The notes beneath the pieces were generated by a model, which was given only the letters and a program-made list of their open reading frames with translations, ran no database searches and was not told where the DNA came from. 64,000 bases of DNA from Alteromonas_E sp965248545 (lineage in GTDB: Bacteria > Pseudomonadota > Gammaproteobacteria > Enterobacterales > Alteromonadaceae), in assembly GCA_965248545.1 (NCBI GenBank), contig OZ252110.1, forward strand, positions 3,844,001 through 3,908,000, written 5' to 3'. Shown piece after piece: positions 16,696-26,397 of the stretch (its first letter is position 1; every line of letters begins with the position of its first letter). The position numbers and the translations under genes were made by a program.

Positions 16696-19305
16696 ATGTC
16701 AGAAAAGCAATATGACCCCCAACAAATAGAACAACAGGTTCAAGCGGAATGGCACAATAATGAAACCTTCAAAGTCGATGTCGATGAATCGAAAGAGAAG
16801 TTTTATTGTTTGTCGATGTTTCCTTACCCGAGTGGCAAGCTTCACATGGGTCATGTTCGAAACTACACCATTGGTGATGTCATCAGTCGTTACCAACGGA
16901 TGCAAGGTAAAAACGTCTTACAACCAATGGGTTGGGATGCCTTTGGCTTACCCGCAGAAAACGCAGCCATCAATAACAAGACCGCTCCGGCTAAGTGGAC
17001 CTATGCCAACATTGAGTACATGAAGGAGCAATTGAAATCGCTAGGCTTCGGTTACGATTGGTCGCGCGAGGTTACCACATGTAAATCTGATTATTATCGT
17101 TGGGAACAATGGTTCTTTACCCGTTTATACGAAAAAGGCCTGGTATACAAAAAACTGGCTACCGTCAACTGGGACCCAGTTGATCAAACCGTATTAGCAA
17201 ATGAGCAAGTAATCGACGGGCGCGGATGGCGCAGTGGCGCGGTTGTTGAACAAAAAGAAATTCCACAATGGTTTATCAAGATAACGGATTATGCCGAAGC
17301 GTTGTTAAACGACCTTGATGGGCTCGAAGAATGGCCTGAGCAAGTGGTTGCTATGCAACGCAATTGGATTGGTAAGTCCAAGGGTGCGGATATTCGTTTT
17401 GCCTTGACCGAAACCATTGGCGAACTTGACAATATCGAGGTCTACACCACTCGCCCAGATACGTTGATGGGTGTCACTTACGTGGCGGTTGCTGCACAGC
17501 ATCCACTGGCTCAACACGCAGCTCAATCAAATCCTGATGTCGCGGCCTTTATTGAAGACGCCAAACAAACAAAAGTTGCTGAAGCTGAACTCGCGACAAT
17601 GGAAAAGCGAGGCTGCGCCACAGGTCTCGAAGTCACTCACCCACTGACAGGCGAGAAATTGCCAGTGTGGGTCGCGAATTTTGTATTAATGGAATACGGT
17701 TCAGGCGCGGTCATGTCAGTACCTGGCCACGACCAACGTGACTGGGAATTCGCCAATAAATACGGCTTACCGATCAAACAGGTCGTGAAAGCGGCAGACG
17801 ATGCAGAGATCGCGTCGATAGATACCGCCGCAATCACCGAAAAAGGCGAGTTAATCAATTCAGAACACTTTGACGGCCTTAATTTTGAACAGGCGTTCGA
17901 TCAGATATGTTCTGCGCTAGAGCAACAAGGCAAAGGCCAACGCACCGTAAACTACCGGTTACGTGATTGGGGTGTTTCGCGCCAACGTTATTGGGGAACG
18001 CCTATCCCAATGATCAATTTGCCAGACGGGACTGAAATGCCGGTACCTGCCGACAAACTGCCCGTTGCGTTGCCTGAAGATGTTGTGATGGACGGTGTTA
18101 CGAGCCCAATTAAAGCCGACAAAAGTTGGTCGGCTATCGACATTGATGGCGTAGCAGCTCAGCGTGAAACCGATACTTTCGACACCTTCATGGAATCAAG
18201 CTGGTACTACGCGCGTTATGCATCCGCACCACAAGATGCGATGCTGGACCCGAAAGAAAGTAACTATTGGTTGCCGGTCGATCAATATGTGGGTGGAATC
18301 GAACACGCTATTTTGCATTTGTTGTATTCTCGATTCTTCCACAAATTGTTGCGTGATGAAGGTCTTGTTGATTCTGACGAGCCGTTTAAACGCTTGTTGT
18401 GTCAGGGAATGGTATTGGCTGAGTCCTTCTATCGAGAAGACGAATCCGGCAAGAAAACCTGGTATTCACCGGCAGATGTGACCCTTAGTAAAGATGAGAA
18501 AGGTCGCATTACGGCCGCTCATTTAACTTCAGACGGCAGCGCAGTGATTCCGGGTGGAATGACTAAGATGTCAAAGTCAAAAAACAATGGAATCGACCCA
18601 CAAGCCGTTATCGACTTGTATGGCGCCGATACTGTTCGCTTGTTTACGATGTTCGCTGCGCCACCTGAACAAACATTGGAATGGATTGATTCTGGGGTTG
18701 AGGGCTCGCACCGCTTCCTGAAGCGTTTGTATCGCCTTGCAACTGATAATGCAGAGGTTATTAGAACCTCAGCAGCCATCACGAACGAGCAAGCAAAATC
18801 GCTTAGCAAAGCACAAAAAGATTTGCGTCGAGAAATCCATCGCACAATTGATAAAGTCAGTGACGACTTAGGTAGAAGACAAACGTTCAATACGGCAATT
18901 GCTGCGGTAATGGAATTGCTGAACCATTTGCAAAAGGCCAGTACCGAAAGTGAACTTGAACACGCTATTTTGGCTGAAGGTGTGATCGCGATTGTACGCT
19001 TATTAAACCCAGTGACACCGCATATTTGTCAACACCTTTGGAGTGAGCTTGGTCAAGCCGGCTCAATCGAACACAGTGGCTGGCCAACAGCCGACAAAGC
19101 CGCCATGGTCGAAGACGAAAAGCTCATTATTGTGCAAGTCAACGGTAAGGTTCGAGCCAAGATAACGGTTGCGGCTGATAGTGACGAAGAGGCTGTCAAA
19201 GAAACGGCTATGAATCACGAGAACGTGCAAAACTTTGTACAGGACAAAACCGTTCGCAAGGTGATTTACGTCCCCGGTAAACTTGTCAACATCGTGGCCA
19301 ACTGA
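16696..19305 (+). CDS. leuS: Leucyl-tRNA synthetase
   Basis: LeuRS charges tRNA-Leu. The 869-residue class I synthetase has the HIGH-type motif PSGKLHMGHVRNYTIGD near residue 45. It has a CP1 editing domain (YTTRPDTLMGVTYVAVA, VPGHDQRDWEFA), the KMSKS loop (GGMTKMSKSKNNG) and a C-terminal domain ending GKVRAKITVAAD...VPGKLVNIV. It is the first gene of the long leuS-to-lipA run; lptE overlaps its stop codon by one base (TGATG). Confidence 0.98.
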   Translation: MSEKQYDPQQIEQQVQAEWHNNETFKVDVDESKEKFYCLSMFPYPSGKLHMGHVRNYTIGDVISRYQRMQGKNVLQPMGWDAFGLPAENAAINNKTAPAKWTYANIEYMKEQLKSLGFGYDWSREVTTCKSDYYRWEQWFFTRLYEKGLVYKKLATVNWDPVDQTVLANEQVIDGRGWRSGAVVEQKEIPQWFIKITDYAEALLNDLDGLEEWPEQVVAMQRNWIGKSKGADIRFALTETIGELDNIEVYTTRPDTLMGVTYVAVAAQHPLAQHAAQSNPDVAAFIEDAKQTKVAEAELATMEKRGCATGLEVTHPLTGEKLPVWVANFVLMEYGSGAVMSVPGHDQRDWEFANKYGLPIKQVVKAADDAEIASIDTAAITEKGELINSEHFDGLNFEQAFDQICSALEQQGKGQRTVNYRLRDWGVSRQRYWGTPIPMINLPDGTEMPVPADKLPVALPEDVVMDGVTSPIKADKSWSAIDIDGVAAQRETDTFDTFMESSWYYARYASAPQDAMLDPKESNYWLPVDQYVGGIEHAILHLLYSRFFHKLLRDEGLVDSDEPFKRLLCQGMVLAESFYREDESGKKTWYSPADVTLSKDEKGRITAAHLTSDGSAVIPGGMTKMSKSKNNGIDPQAVIDLYGADTVRLFTMFAAPPEQTLEWIDSGVEGSHRFLKRLYRLATDNAEVIRTSAAITNEQAKSLSKAQKDLRREIHRTIDKVSDDLGRRQTFNTAIAAVMELLNHLQKASTESELEHAILAEGVIAIVRLLNPVTPHICQHLWSELGQAGSIEHSGWPTADKAAMVEDEKLIIVQVNGKVRAKITVAADSDEEAVKETAMNHENVQNFVQDKTVRKVIYVPGKLVNIVAN

Positions 19306-19844
19306 TGAATCAATTTAAGTCAGTCAGCTCGGTACTCAAATGCGGCACCTTCTTGGTGCTGCTCGGTGCTTTATCAGCGTGTGGCTTCACGTTGAGGGGT
19401 TCACAGCAGTTACCCGAGCATATCACTCAGGTTGAAGTGCGCAGCCTCTCTGCACACGACCCGCAAGCGCGCGCGCTGGCCAACCGCTTACCCGTTTATC
19501 AGCTCAACCACACACGTGCTGCACTGCCTGAAGAGCTTGGTAGTACGGTTATTATTGACTTAAAGCCGGAAAATCTAGACCGCAGACTCCTGTCTGTGTT
19601 TCAAACCGGTCAAGTCGCAGAATATGAGTTGATTTATCGGGTTGAGTATCGACTCATCTTCCCCGATCAAGAACCAATCAATGCCGTGGTAGAAGTGTTA
19701 AGAGAATATCAGGACGATCCGGACCAAGTGCTGGCTAAATCACGAGAGTTGGATCTCATCCTTGATGAGATGCGCGATGACGCTGCCGATAGAATTATTC
19801 GTCTTATGGCAAGTCAAGTATCAAACACGAGCGATAGCAACTAG
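19305..19844 (+). CDS. lptE: LPS-assembly lipoprotein LptE
   Basis: LptE (RlpB) plugs the LptD barrel and delivers lipopolysaccharide to the outer leaflet. The 179-residue protein has a signal peptide ending in the lipobox LSAC (Cys26), then the typical GFTLRGSQQLP start of the mature chain. The rest shows the low conservation normal for LptE. Its position between leuS and holA is diagnostic. Translation is probably coupled to leuS through the TGATG overlap. Confidence 0.95.
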   Translation: MNQFKSVSSVLKCGTFLVLLGALSACGFTLRGSQQLPEHITQVEVRSLSAHDPQARALANRLPVYQLNHTRAALPEELGSTVIIDLKPENLDRRLLSVFQTGQVAEYELIYRVEYRLIFPDQEPINAVVEVLREYQDDPDQVLAKSRELDLILDEMRDDAADRIIRLMASQVSNTSDSN

Positions 19845-19848
19845 TCCT

Positions 19849-20871
19849 ATGCAAGTCTATCCAGACCGCTTTGCTCAACATATCCAGCAACAGCCAAAAC
19901 CAATAGCGCTGGTATTCGGTGACGAGCCGCAACAAAAACTTGAGTGTATCGACGCAATGCGTCATCAAGCGATTCAGGATGGCTACTCAGAGCGCCAAAC
20001 ACTGGTGGCAGATAGCGAGTTTGACTGGTCCTTATTGCTCGAAGCAAGTCAATCAATGTCGCTGTTTTCAGACAAGCAGTACATTGAACTCGAACTACCT
20101 ACGGGTAAGCCTGGCGCTACTGGCGGAAAAACCCTGGTGGAACTGGCCAGCGGCGACCTGACTGACTTACGCATTTTGATCCACGGCCCCAAAATCGGCA
20201 AAGATGTGCAAAATGCGAAGTGGTTTAAAAGTCTCAATCAATTGGGCTCATTTACCCAGTGTTTCCCCCTCGAAGGTCAACGCTTACGTCAGTGGATTGA
20301 ACGATGTCTGCAACAGCATCAATTATCGGCAAATAAAGATGCGATCGCAGTGTTAGCCGACAATTGCGAAGGCAATTTGTTGGCTGCGAGACAAGAAATT
20401 GAAAAGCTCTCGTTACTGTATGCCGGCCAACAGTTAACCCAAGACGCCATTGCCAAAGTTAGCGTCGACCAATCGCGCTTTAATGTCTTTCAACTCGTCG
20501 ACACGTTGCTTGCGGGCAATATGCAGCGAGCCATCAAAATGCTGTATCGCCTCGAAAGTGAAGGTGTAGAACCGAATATCGTGATTTGGGCTCTGGTAAA
20601 AGAGTGGCAAACACTGGCAACGCTCAATCAAGCCCAGTCCCTTGGTCAATCGCCGAATTGGCAAAAGCTCCGTATTTGGCAAAATCGACAAGCGCTATAT
20701 CAATCAGCGCTATCACGGCTGTCACAGCAGGATCTGAACGTCATGCGAGACAAACTCGCTGATGCAGACTTGCGTTTTAAACAAAGTGTTATTAGTAAAC
20801 CATACGTAACGCTCTGCCATCTTTGCTTATTGTTTATGCCTGCCGCTTTGGGTGACCTTGAGCTGTGTTAA
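19849..20871 (+). CDS. holA: DNA polymerase III subunit delta
   Basis: HolA is the clamp-loader subunit that opens the beta ring. The 340-residue product fits the family (E. coli 343). Recognisable parts include LVFGDEPQQKLECID at the N-terminus, ILIHGPKIGKDVQNAKWFKSL and RLRQWIERCLQQHQL, then the helical C-terminus. An upstream in-frame start at 19762 would lie inside lptE; the ATG at 19849, four bases after the lptE stop, fits the family N-terminus. nadD overlaps its end. Confidence 0.95.
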   Translation: MQVYPDRFAQHIQQQPKPIALVFGDEPQQKLECIDAMRHQAIQDGYSERQTLVADSEFDWSLLLEASQSMSLFSDKQYIELELPTGKPGATGGKTLVELASGDLTDLRILIHGPKIGKDVQNAKWFKSLNQLGSFTQCFPLEGQRLRQWIERCLQQHQLSANKDAIAVLADNCEGNLLAARQEIEKLSLLYAGQQLTQDAIAKVSVDQSRFNVFQLVDTLLAGNMQRAIKMLYRLESEGVEPNIVIWALVKEWQTLATLNQAQSLGQSPNWQKLRIWQNRQALYQSALSRLSQQDLNVMRDKLADADLRFKQSVISKPYVTLCHLCLLFMPAALGDLELC

Positions 20872-21533
20872 ACGCGCGCCCTATCGTATTGTTTGGCGGC
20901 GCGTTCAACCCGCCACACAAGGGACATTTAGAGCCCATCCAATGCCTTGCAGAAAACTTAGACTTTGCTGAAGTACGCTTGTTGCCATCGCCCTCACCAC
21001 CGCATAAACAGATTCAATCAGTCGACCTAAAACACCGCACTGAAATGGCGAGAATCGCCTGTGAATATTATGACAGATTGTGCATCGATAAGAGTGAGAG
21101 TGAACTCCCCTCGCCGACCTTCACAGTGCAAACACTGGCGCACTTCCGACAACGATTCCCGAACGAAAGTATCGTGTTCGTCATCGGCATGGATTCATTG
21201 TTGAATATCAATACATGGATTCGCTGGGACGAAATTTTAACGCTTTGTCACTTGTTAGTGTTGCCGCGCCCCGATTTCAATTTAAAGCCCAATGCATGCA
21301 TACAAAAATGGCTGAAAAACCATGTCAGTGAAGATTGGTCTGAACTAAGATCATCGCCATGTGGCCGCGTGTTTTTTGCAGATACGCCACTGTGGCCTAT
21401 ATCATCTAGTGAATTGCGCGACGAAATTTCTCAGCACAAGCGAACAAAGCTGACTGAATGGTTAGTCGAGCCTGTGATAAACTATATAGATAAGTACCAA
21501 CTTTATGTGAACCAAGATGAGGAGAACTCTTGA
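20865..21533 (+). CDS. nadD: Nicotinate-nucleotide adenylyltransferase
   Basis: NadD makes deamido-NAD from nicotinate mononucleotide and ATP. The 222-residue nucleotidyltransferase shows FGGAFNPPHKGHLEP (the HxGH active site), FVIGMDSL and the C-terminal ISSSELRDEI. Its GTG start overlaps the last codons of holA. rsfS starts on its stop codon, so translation is chained through this operon. Confidence 0.96.
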   Translation: MLNARPIVLFGGAFNPPHKGHLEPIQCLAENLDFAEVRLLPSPSPPHKQIQSVDLKHRTEMARIACEYYDRLCIDKSESELPSPTFTVQTLAHFRQRFPNESIVFVIGMDSLLNINTWIRWDEILTLCHLLVLPRPDFNLKPNACIQKWLKNHVSEDWSELRSSPCGRVFFADTPLWPISSSELRDEISQHKRTKLTEWLVEPVINYIDKYQLYVNQDEENS

Positions 21534-21847
21534 ACCACGCTGAACTAAAACAATTTGTGATTGAAAAAATTGAAGATATGAAAGGTCGCGATTTAATCGA
21601 ACTGGACGTATCCGAGAAAAGTAGTATTACTGACACCTTACTGATTTGCTCCGGAAACTCTAAACGGCATGTTGTTTCAATCGCCGAGAATGTAACATTG
21701 GCCTGTAAACAGGAAGGTAATCCGGCGCTGAGTATCGAAGGCAAAGACACTGGCGAATGGGTGCTAGTTGATTTAGGCGACATCATTGTCCATGTAATGC
21801 AAGACGAGACGCGTGACTTCTATCAATTGGAGAAGCTCTGGAGCTAA
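21530..21847 (+). CDS. rsfS: Ribosomal silencing factor RsfS
   Basis: RsfS (YbeB) binds L14 and blocks joining of ribosomal subunits in starvation. The 105 residues show the family pattern: DLIELDVSEKSSITDTLLICSGNSKRHV, read in two halves, then EWVLVDLGDIIVHVM and YQLEKLW. The start codon is TTG, overlapping the nadD stop (TTGA), with AGGAG five bases upstream deciding it. rlmH follows with a one-base overlap (TAATG). Confidence 0.95.
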   Translation: MNHAELKQFVIEKIEDMKGRDLIELDVSEKSSITDTLLICSGNSKRHVVSIAENVTLACKQEGNPALSIEGKDTGEWVLVDLGDIIVHVMQDETRDFYQLEKLWS

Positions 21848-22317
21848 TGCGTATACAAATCATTGCTGTGGGGAACAAGATGCCCAATTGGGTGTCACAA
21901 GGATGTGAAGAATATCTGCGGCGCTTTCCCAATGACTTTAGTGTATCCATTACCGAAATTCCGCCTGGTAAGCGCGGTAAAAATGCTGACATTGCGCGTA
22001 TACTGCAAAAAGAGGGCGAAATGATGCTCAAAGCAGTGAATAAAGGCAACCGCATCGTCACGCTTGAAGTTACCGGCTCGCCATGGAGCACGCCGCAATT
22101 AGCCAAGCAACTCACGCAATGGCAGCTTGATGGCAGAGACGTTAGTCTATTGGTCGGAGGCCCTGAAGGTTTGGCTCCCGATTGTATTCGCGCTTCACAA
22201 CAAAAATGGTCTCTATCAGCGCTGACGCTGCCTCACCCAATGGTGCGAGTCATCCTAGCGGAGAGCTTGTATCGCGCCTGGAGCGTTACCCAGAACCACC
22301 CCTATCACAGGGAATAG
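21847..22317 (+). CDS. rlmH: 23S rRNA (pseudouridine1915-N3)-methyltransferase RlmH
   Basis: RlmH is a SPOUT-class methyltransferase acting on pseudouridine 1915 in helix 69 of assembled ribosomes. At 156 residues it is the normal size. The knot region is LLVGGPEGL and the C-terminal helix motif is LPHPMVRVILAESLYRAW, ending NHPYHRE. It lies between rsfS and mrdA as in other gammaproteobacteria. Confidence 0.97.
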   Translation: MRIQIIAVGNKMPNWVSQGCEEYLRRFPNDFSVSITEIPPGKRGKNADIARILQKEGEMMLKAVNKGNRIVTLEVTGSPWSTPQLAKQLTQWQLDGRDVSLLVGGPEGLAPDCIRASQQKWSLSALTLPHPMVRVILAESLYRAWSVTQNHPYHRE

Positions 22318-22319
22318 CA

Positions 22320-24212
22320 GTGCCGATTAAACGCCAAACGATCCGAGACCATTCTGCCGAAGCAAACTTGTTTGCCAGGCGCGCTGTTATCGCATTAATT
22401 ATTATCGCAGCGCTGCTTGGGATTGTGATCAATAACCTACATAGCTTACAAGTCACCCAGTTTGAAGACTATCAAACCCGCTCAAATGGCAACCGCATAA
22501 AGGTTTTACCTGTTGCCCCTAACCGCGGCCTCATAATGGACCGAAACGGGGTTATCTTGGCAGAGAACATTCCGGTATTCAGCTTGGAAGTAATCCCTGA
22601 GCAGGTGAAAGACATTGACGCCATGCTCACTCAAGTTAGCCAGTTCCTACCACTAACAGAAGAAGAAATCGGCGATTTCAAAGATAGCTTAAAAGGTCAA
22701 AGACGATTTAAACCAGTCGCCTTGAAAACCCGCCTGAGTCAAGATGAAGTCGCTAAGTTTTCCGTCCATCAACATCACTTCCCCGGCGTTTCGATCAACG
22801 CGCGCTTAGCTCGCCATTATCCGTTTGGATCAGCGTTGACCCATGCAGTGGGTTATGTTGCCCGAATCAACAAGAATGATTTAAACAAATTGGAAGAATC
22901 GGGCCAGGCGGCTAACTATGATGCCACGCATGACATCGGCAAATTGGGTATCGAAAGGTTTTACGAGGAACGGCTGCACGGCACTGTGGGCTACCAGCAA
23001 GTGGAAGTTAACAATCAAGGCCGAATTATTCGCACGTTAGATTTCCAACCGCCAATACCGGGTGAGGACTTGGTCCTCAATATCGATATCGAACTACAGA
23101 TGGAAATCCAGCGATTAGTAGCCGATCGTCGCGCAGCAGTGATTATCAGTGAGCCTAAAACTGGGGCCATCCTAGCGCTATATTCAAATCCCAGTTACGA
23201 TCCTAACCTGTTTGTGCATGGGATCAGTTCTCGGAACTATGGCGCACTATTAAATTCTCCGGACAGACCCTTAATCAACCGCACTACCCAGGGCCAGTAT
23301 CCGCCGGCATCAACCATTAAGCCACACTTGGCTTTGGTTGGATTAGAACAAGGCGTCATTACGACCGAAACTGTGATGAAAGATTATGGCCGTTATCGAA
23401 TACCCAACGTCAACCATGTGTGGCGTGACTGGAAACGTGGTGGCCATGGTGAGGTTGATGTGGTCAAGGCAGTAGAGTCTTCGTGTGACACATTTTTTTA
23501 TGACCTCGCCTTTAATCTCGGCATCGATGGTATCAGTACCGCGATGGTAGAATTTGGTTTTGGCGATTATACCGGTATCGACATAACGGAAGAGTCCGAC
23601 GCCAACATGCCTTCGCGAGGTTGGAAGCGCGCGCAAATGAACGAGCCTTGGTACATCGGTGACACCATACCGGTCGGAATTGGCCAAGGCTTTTGGACGG
23701 CAACTCCGATTCAAATTGCGAACTCCGTTAATATCCTGATCAATCGCGGTGAGAAAATTTTGCCCCAAATTCTGCGCGGTGTTCAGCACGCAGACGGTGT
23801 CGTACTCGAAGGGGTCAAAACGGCCCGCCCAATTGCCATTAACAACGTTGATAACTGGGAAGTAGCACTGGATTCAATGTATGGGGTCGTTAATCGCGAA
23901 ACCGGTACTGCGCGACAAGCTTTTGCCAAAACCCCATATATTTCTGCCGGGAAAACCGGTACCGCGCAATTGTTTACAGTCGCCCAAGACGAAGAATACA
24001 AAGAAGAAGAGGTTGCGTTGCACCTGCGCGATAATGCCATGTATGTGGGTTATGCCCCTTATGACGATCCTGAAATGGCAGTTACCGTTGTGCTAGAAAA
24101 CGCCGGGGGTGGCAGTAGCAATGCCGCTCCGTTGACAAGACAGATAATGGACTTCTATTTCCGTCATCATCAATTTGAACCGTCAGAAAACACCGCCATA
24201 GGTTCACCATGA
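22320..24212 (+). CDS. mrdA: Peptidoglycan transpeptidase PBP2
   Basis: PBP2 cross-links peptidoglycan during rod elongation as partner of RodA. A start of GTG at 22320, with GGGA upstream, gives about 630 residues (E. coli 633) and the family N-terminus TIRDHSAEANLFARR; the longer in-frame start at 22182 lies inside rlmH and is rejected. A single membrane anchor (residues about 22-42) is followed by the dimerisation domain. The transpeptidase has SxxK as ASTIK, SxD as SSCD and KTG as GKTGTAQ. mrdB overlaps its stop by four bases. Confidence 0.97.
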   Translation: MPIKRQTIRDHSAEANLFARRAVIALIIIAALLGIVINNLHSLQVTQFEDYQTRSNGNRIKVLPVAPNRGLIMDRNGVILAENIPVFSLEVIPEQVKDIDAMLTQVSQFLPLTEEEIGDFKDSLKGQRRFKPVALKTRLSQDEVAKFSVHQHHFPGVSINARLARHYPFGSALTHAVGYVARINKNDLNKLEESGQAANYDATHDIGKLGIERFYEERLHGTVGYQQVEVNNQGRIIRTLDFQPPIPGEDLVLNIDIELQMEIQRLVADRRAAVIISEPKTGAILALYSNPSYDPNLFVHGISSRNYGALLNSPDRPLINRTTQGQYPPASTIKPHLALVGLEQGVITTETVMKDYGRYRIPNVNHVWRDWKRGGHGEVDVVKAVESSCDTFFYDLAFNLGIDGISTAMVEFGFGDYTGIDITEESDANMPSRGWKRAQMNEPWYIGDTIPVGIGQGFWTATPIQIANSVNILINRGEKILPQILRGVQHADGVVLEGVKTARPIAINNVDNWEVALDSMYGVVNRETGTARQAFAKTPYISAGKTGTAQLFTVAQDEEYKEEEVALHLRDNAMYVGYAPYDDPEMAVTVVLENAGGGSSNAAPLTRQIMDFYFRHHQFEPSENTAIGSP

Positions 24213-25324
24213 ACGCAACGATAATCAACCCTAACCGGAGGAGCTTTCTACAGCGAATTCATATCGACGGAATACTGCTTGTCGGTTTGATAGCACTAAT
24301 GGCGGTCGGGCTCATAACCATTTACTCTGCTGGTGGACAGGATCCAGCGTTGATCCAACGTCAAATCATCCGGCTTGGACTGGCATTGGTTGTAATGGTC
24401 GTGTTAGCGCAAATTCCCCCCATGATGTATCGAGGAATGGCTATTTACTTCTATGTAATTGGCTTATTAATGTTACTCGCAGTACTGTTTTTTGGTGTCG
24501 TTGGAAAGGGCGCTCAGCGTTGGCTCGATATAGGCTTTATGCGCTTCCAACCCTCCGAAATCATGAAGCTAGCGGTCCCAATGATGGTGGCTTGGTATAT
24601 CAGTAAATTCACTCTACCGCCCAAGACTCATCACATAATCATCGGCTTTATCTTAGTTGCTGTGCCCACAGTATTGATTGCTAAACAGCCTGATTTGGGG
24701 ACATCATTACTCATCGCGAGCTCCGGCATTTTCGCGCTTTTTCTAGCAGGGATGGCGTGGAAGCTTATTTCCATCGTTACCATCATGGGTGGCTGTTTTG
24801 CGCCCATAATGTGGTTCTTCTTGATGAAGGAGTATCAAAAACAACGAGTTCTGACCTTTCTAAACCCAGAAAGTGATCCGTTAGGCTCTGGCTATCACAT
24901 TATCCAATCCAAAATTGCAATCGGCTCGGGGGGCTTGGAAGGCAAGGGATGGTTACAGGGAACGCAATCACAATTAGAGTTTTTGCCTGAACGCCATACC
25001 GATTTTATTTTTGCTGTTTTCAGCGAAGAGTTCGGTTTACTGGGCGTATTGGGATTATTGGGTATCTATGTGTTTATCATCATGCGGGGCTTGTGGATAG
25101 CGTCGAGAGCACAAGACGCATTCAGTAAACTACTGGCTGGTGCCATCACCCTAACCTTCTTCGTGTACGTATTTGTCAATATCGGCATGGTATCGGGTTT
25201 ATTGCCCGTCGTCGGTGTACCCCTGCCTTTGGTGAGTTATGGCGGAACCTCAATGGTGACACTGCTCGCGGGTTTTGGCATTCTAATGGCCATTAGTACT
25301 CAAGCACGTTTGATGTCGAGATAG
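24209..25324 (+). CDS. mrdB: Peptidoglycan glycosyltransferase RodA
   Basis: RodA is the SEDS-family glycan polymerase of the elongasome. The 371-residue protein has about ten membrane helices and the SEDS signatures AKQPDLGTSLL, FLPERHTDFIFAVFSEEFG and PLPLVSYGGTSM. Its ATG overlaps the mrdA stop (ATGA), so the two partners are translationally coupled. rlpA starts five bases after its stop. Confidence 0.97.
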   Translation: MNATIINPNRRSFLQRIHIDGILLVGLIALMAVGLITIYSAGGQDPALIQRQIIRLGLALVVMVVLAQIPPMMYRGMAIYFYVIGLLMLLAVLFFGVVGKGAQRWLDIGFMRFQPSEIMKLAVPMMVAWYISKFTLPPKTHHIIIGFILVAVPTVLIAKQPDLGTSLLIASSGIFALFLAGMAWKLISIVTIMGGCFAPIMWFFLMKEYQKQRVLTFLNPESDPLGSGYHIIQSKIAIGSGGLEGKGWLQGTQSQLEFLPERHTDFIFAVFSEEFGLLGVLGLLGIYVFIIMRGLWIASRAQDAFSKLLAGAITLTFFVYVFVNIGMVSGLLPVVGVPLPLVSYGGTSMVTLLAGFGILMAISTQARLMSR

Positions 25325-25329
25325 ATATT

Positions 25330-26226
25330 ATGCGCGACAGGATTCGCCTTACATACATATTGTTAAGTCTAACCCTGCTTATTCTCAGTGGCTGCCAATA
25401 CGGTGGCCGTTATTCGCAAAAGTATGACTCTGCCCCACGCAATATTCCCGACAGTATCGCACGCCAAAGTGCAATTCCTCATTATGAACCCTACAGAGAG
25501 TTCAATAGCCGTCCCTATACCGTGTTGGGTAAACGCTATTATCCAATGACATCCGGTAAAGGGTTCGTGCAACAAGGTGTTGCTTCTTGGTATGGTCAGA
25601 AGTTTCACGGTCACCTCACATCAATCGGAGAGGTGTATGATATGTACGGGATGACTGCAGCGCATAAAACACTGCCGCTCCCCTCTTTTGTTAAGGTAAC
25701 CAATGTGTCGAACGGGAAAAGTGTCATTGTTCGCGTTAATGACAGAGGACCTTTTCACGACGACCGCATAATCGACCTCTCATTCGCAGCAGCTAAAAAA
25801 CTCGATTACTTAAAGACCGGGACGGCAGAGGTGAAGGTAGAAGTCATTCACTTTGATGAGCAAAACCGAGTCACCGTCGGTAATGGGCCAACAACAAGTT
25901 ACGCGGAATACGCGGGGCTTGTGACCCCGAGGTCTGAATCACTTGATGCGACAGAAGTAAACAACGCCCCAAACCAGACACCTGAGATAAGTGGAGTTGG
26001 CTCAGGTGTATACATCCAAGTCGCCGCATCCAGCGATGCGAGCAAAATCGCCAGCATTTCCGACAAACTGACTGAATTATACGAGGTTCCCGCCAGCACC
26101 AAAGGCGATACACAAATGATTCGTTTACGTCTCGGTCCAATAGCCAACGAACATTTAGCTGACATGTTGCTCGATGAATTACGGCGGAATGGATACCCTC
26201 AAGCGTTCCGTGTATTGGCCCCTTAA
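25330..26226 (+). CDS. rlpA: Septal ring lipoprotein / lytic transglycosylase RlpA
   Basis: This 298-residue protein has a lipobox (LSGC, Cys22), a double-psi beta-barrel at about 75-175 (ASWYGQKFHGHLTSIGE, VRVNDRGPFHDDRIIDLS) and a C-terminal SPOR domain from about 218 (VYIQVAASSD, IRLRLGPI). In Pseudomonas RlpA cleaves naked glycan strands at the septum; SPOR domains bind denuded peptidoglycan. Both barrel and SPOR are present, so activity is likely, though this is inferred from the family. It follows rodA closely and is upstream of dacA. Confidence 0.95.
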   Translation: MRDRIRLTYILLSLTLLILSGCQYGGRYSQKYDSAPRNIPDSIARQSAIPHYEPYREFNSRPYTVLGKRYYPMTSGKGFVQQGVASWYGQKFHGHLTSIGEVYDMYGMTAAHKTLPLPSFVKVTNVSNGKSVIVRVNDRGPFHDDRIIDLSFAAAKKLDYLKTGTAEVKVEVIHFDEQNRVTVGNGPTTSYAEYAGLVTPRSESLDATEVNNAPNQTPEISGVGSGVYIQVAASSDASKIASISDKLTELYEVPASTKGDTQMIRLRLGPIANEHLADMLLDELRRNGYPQAFRVLAP

Positions 26227-26397
26227 ACAGCGGTTTTATCGATTTTTCTCGCAGTAAAACTTTTGCAATTTTTTACTGTCTTAACCTAGTCCGAACCCCA
26301 TGTTTTGCGCTATCATGCGCGGGTATCGTCATTGATGATTAAGCGCTAATGACGGGATCGATCAACCCGAATAAATATAACTCAATACGGTAGATTC

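Noticed and set aside
26252..26278. CAGTAAAA/TTTTACTG inverted repeat between rlpA and dacA
   Set aside because: Weak AT-rich stem with an 11-base loop and no T tail; neither a convincing terminator nor an operator.
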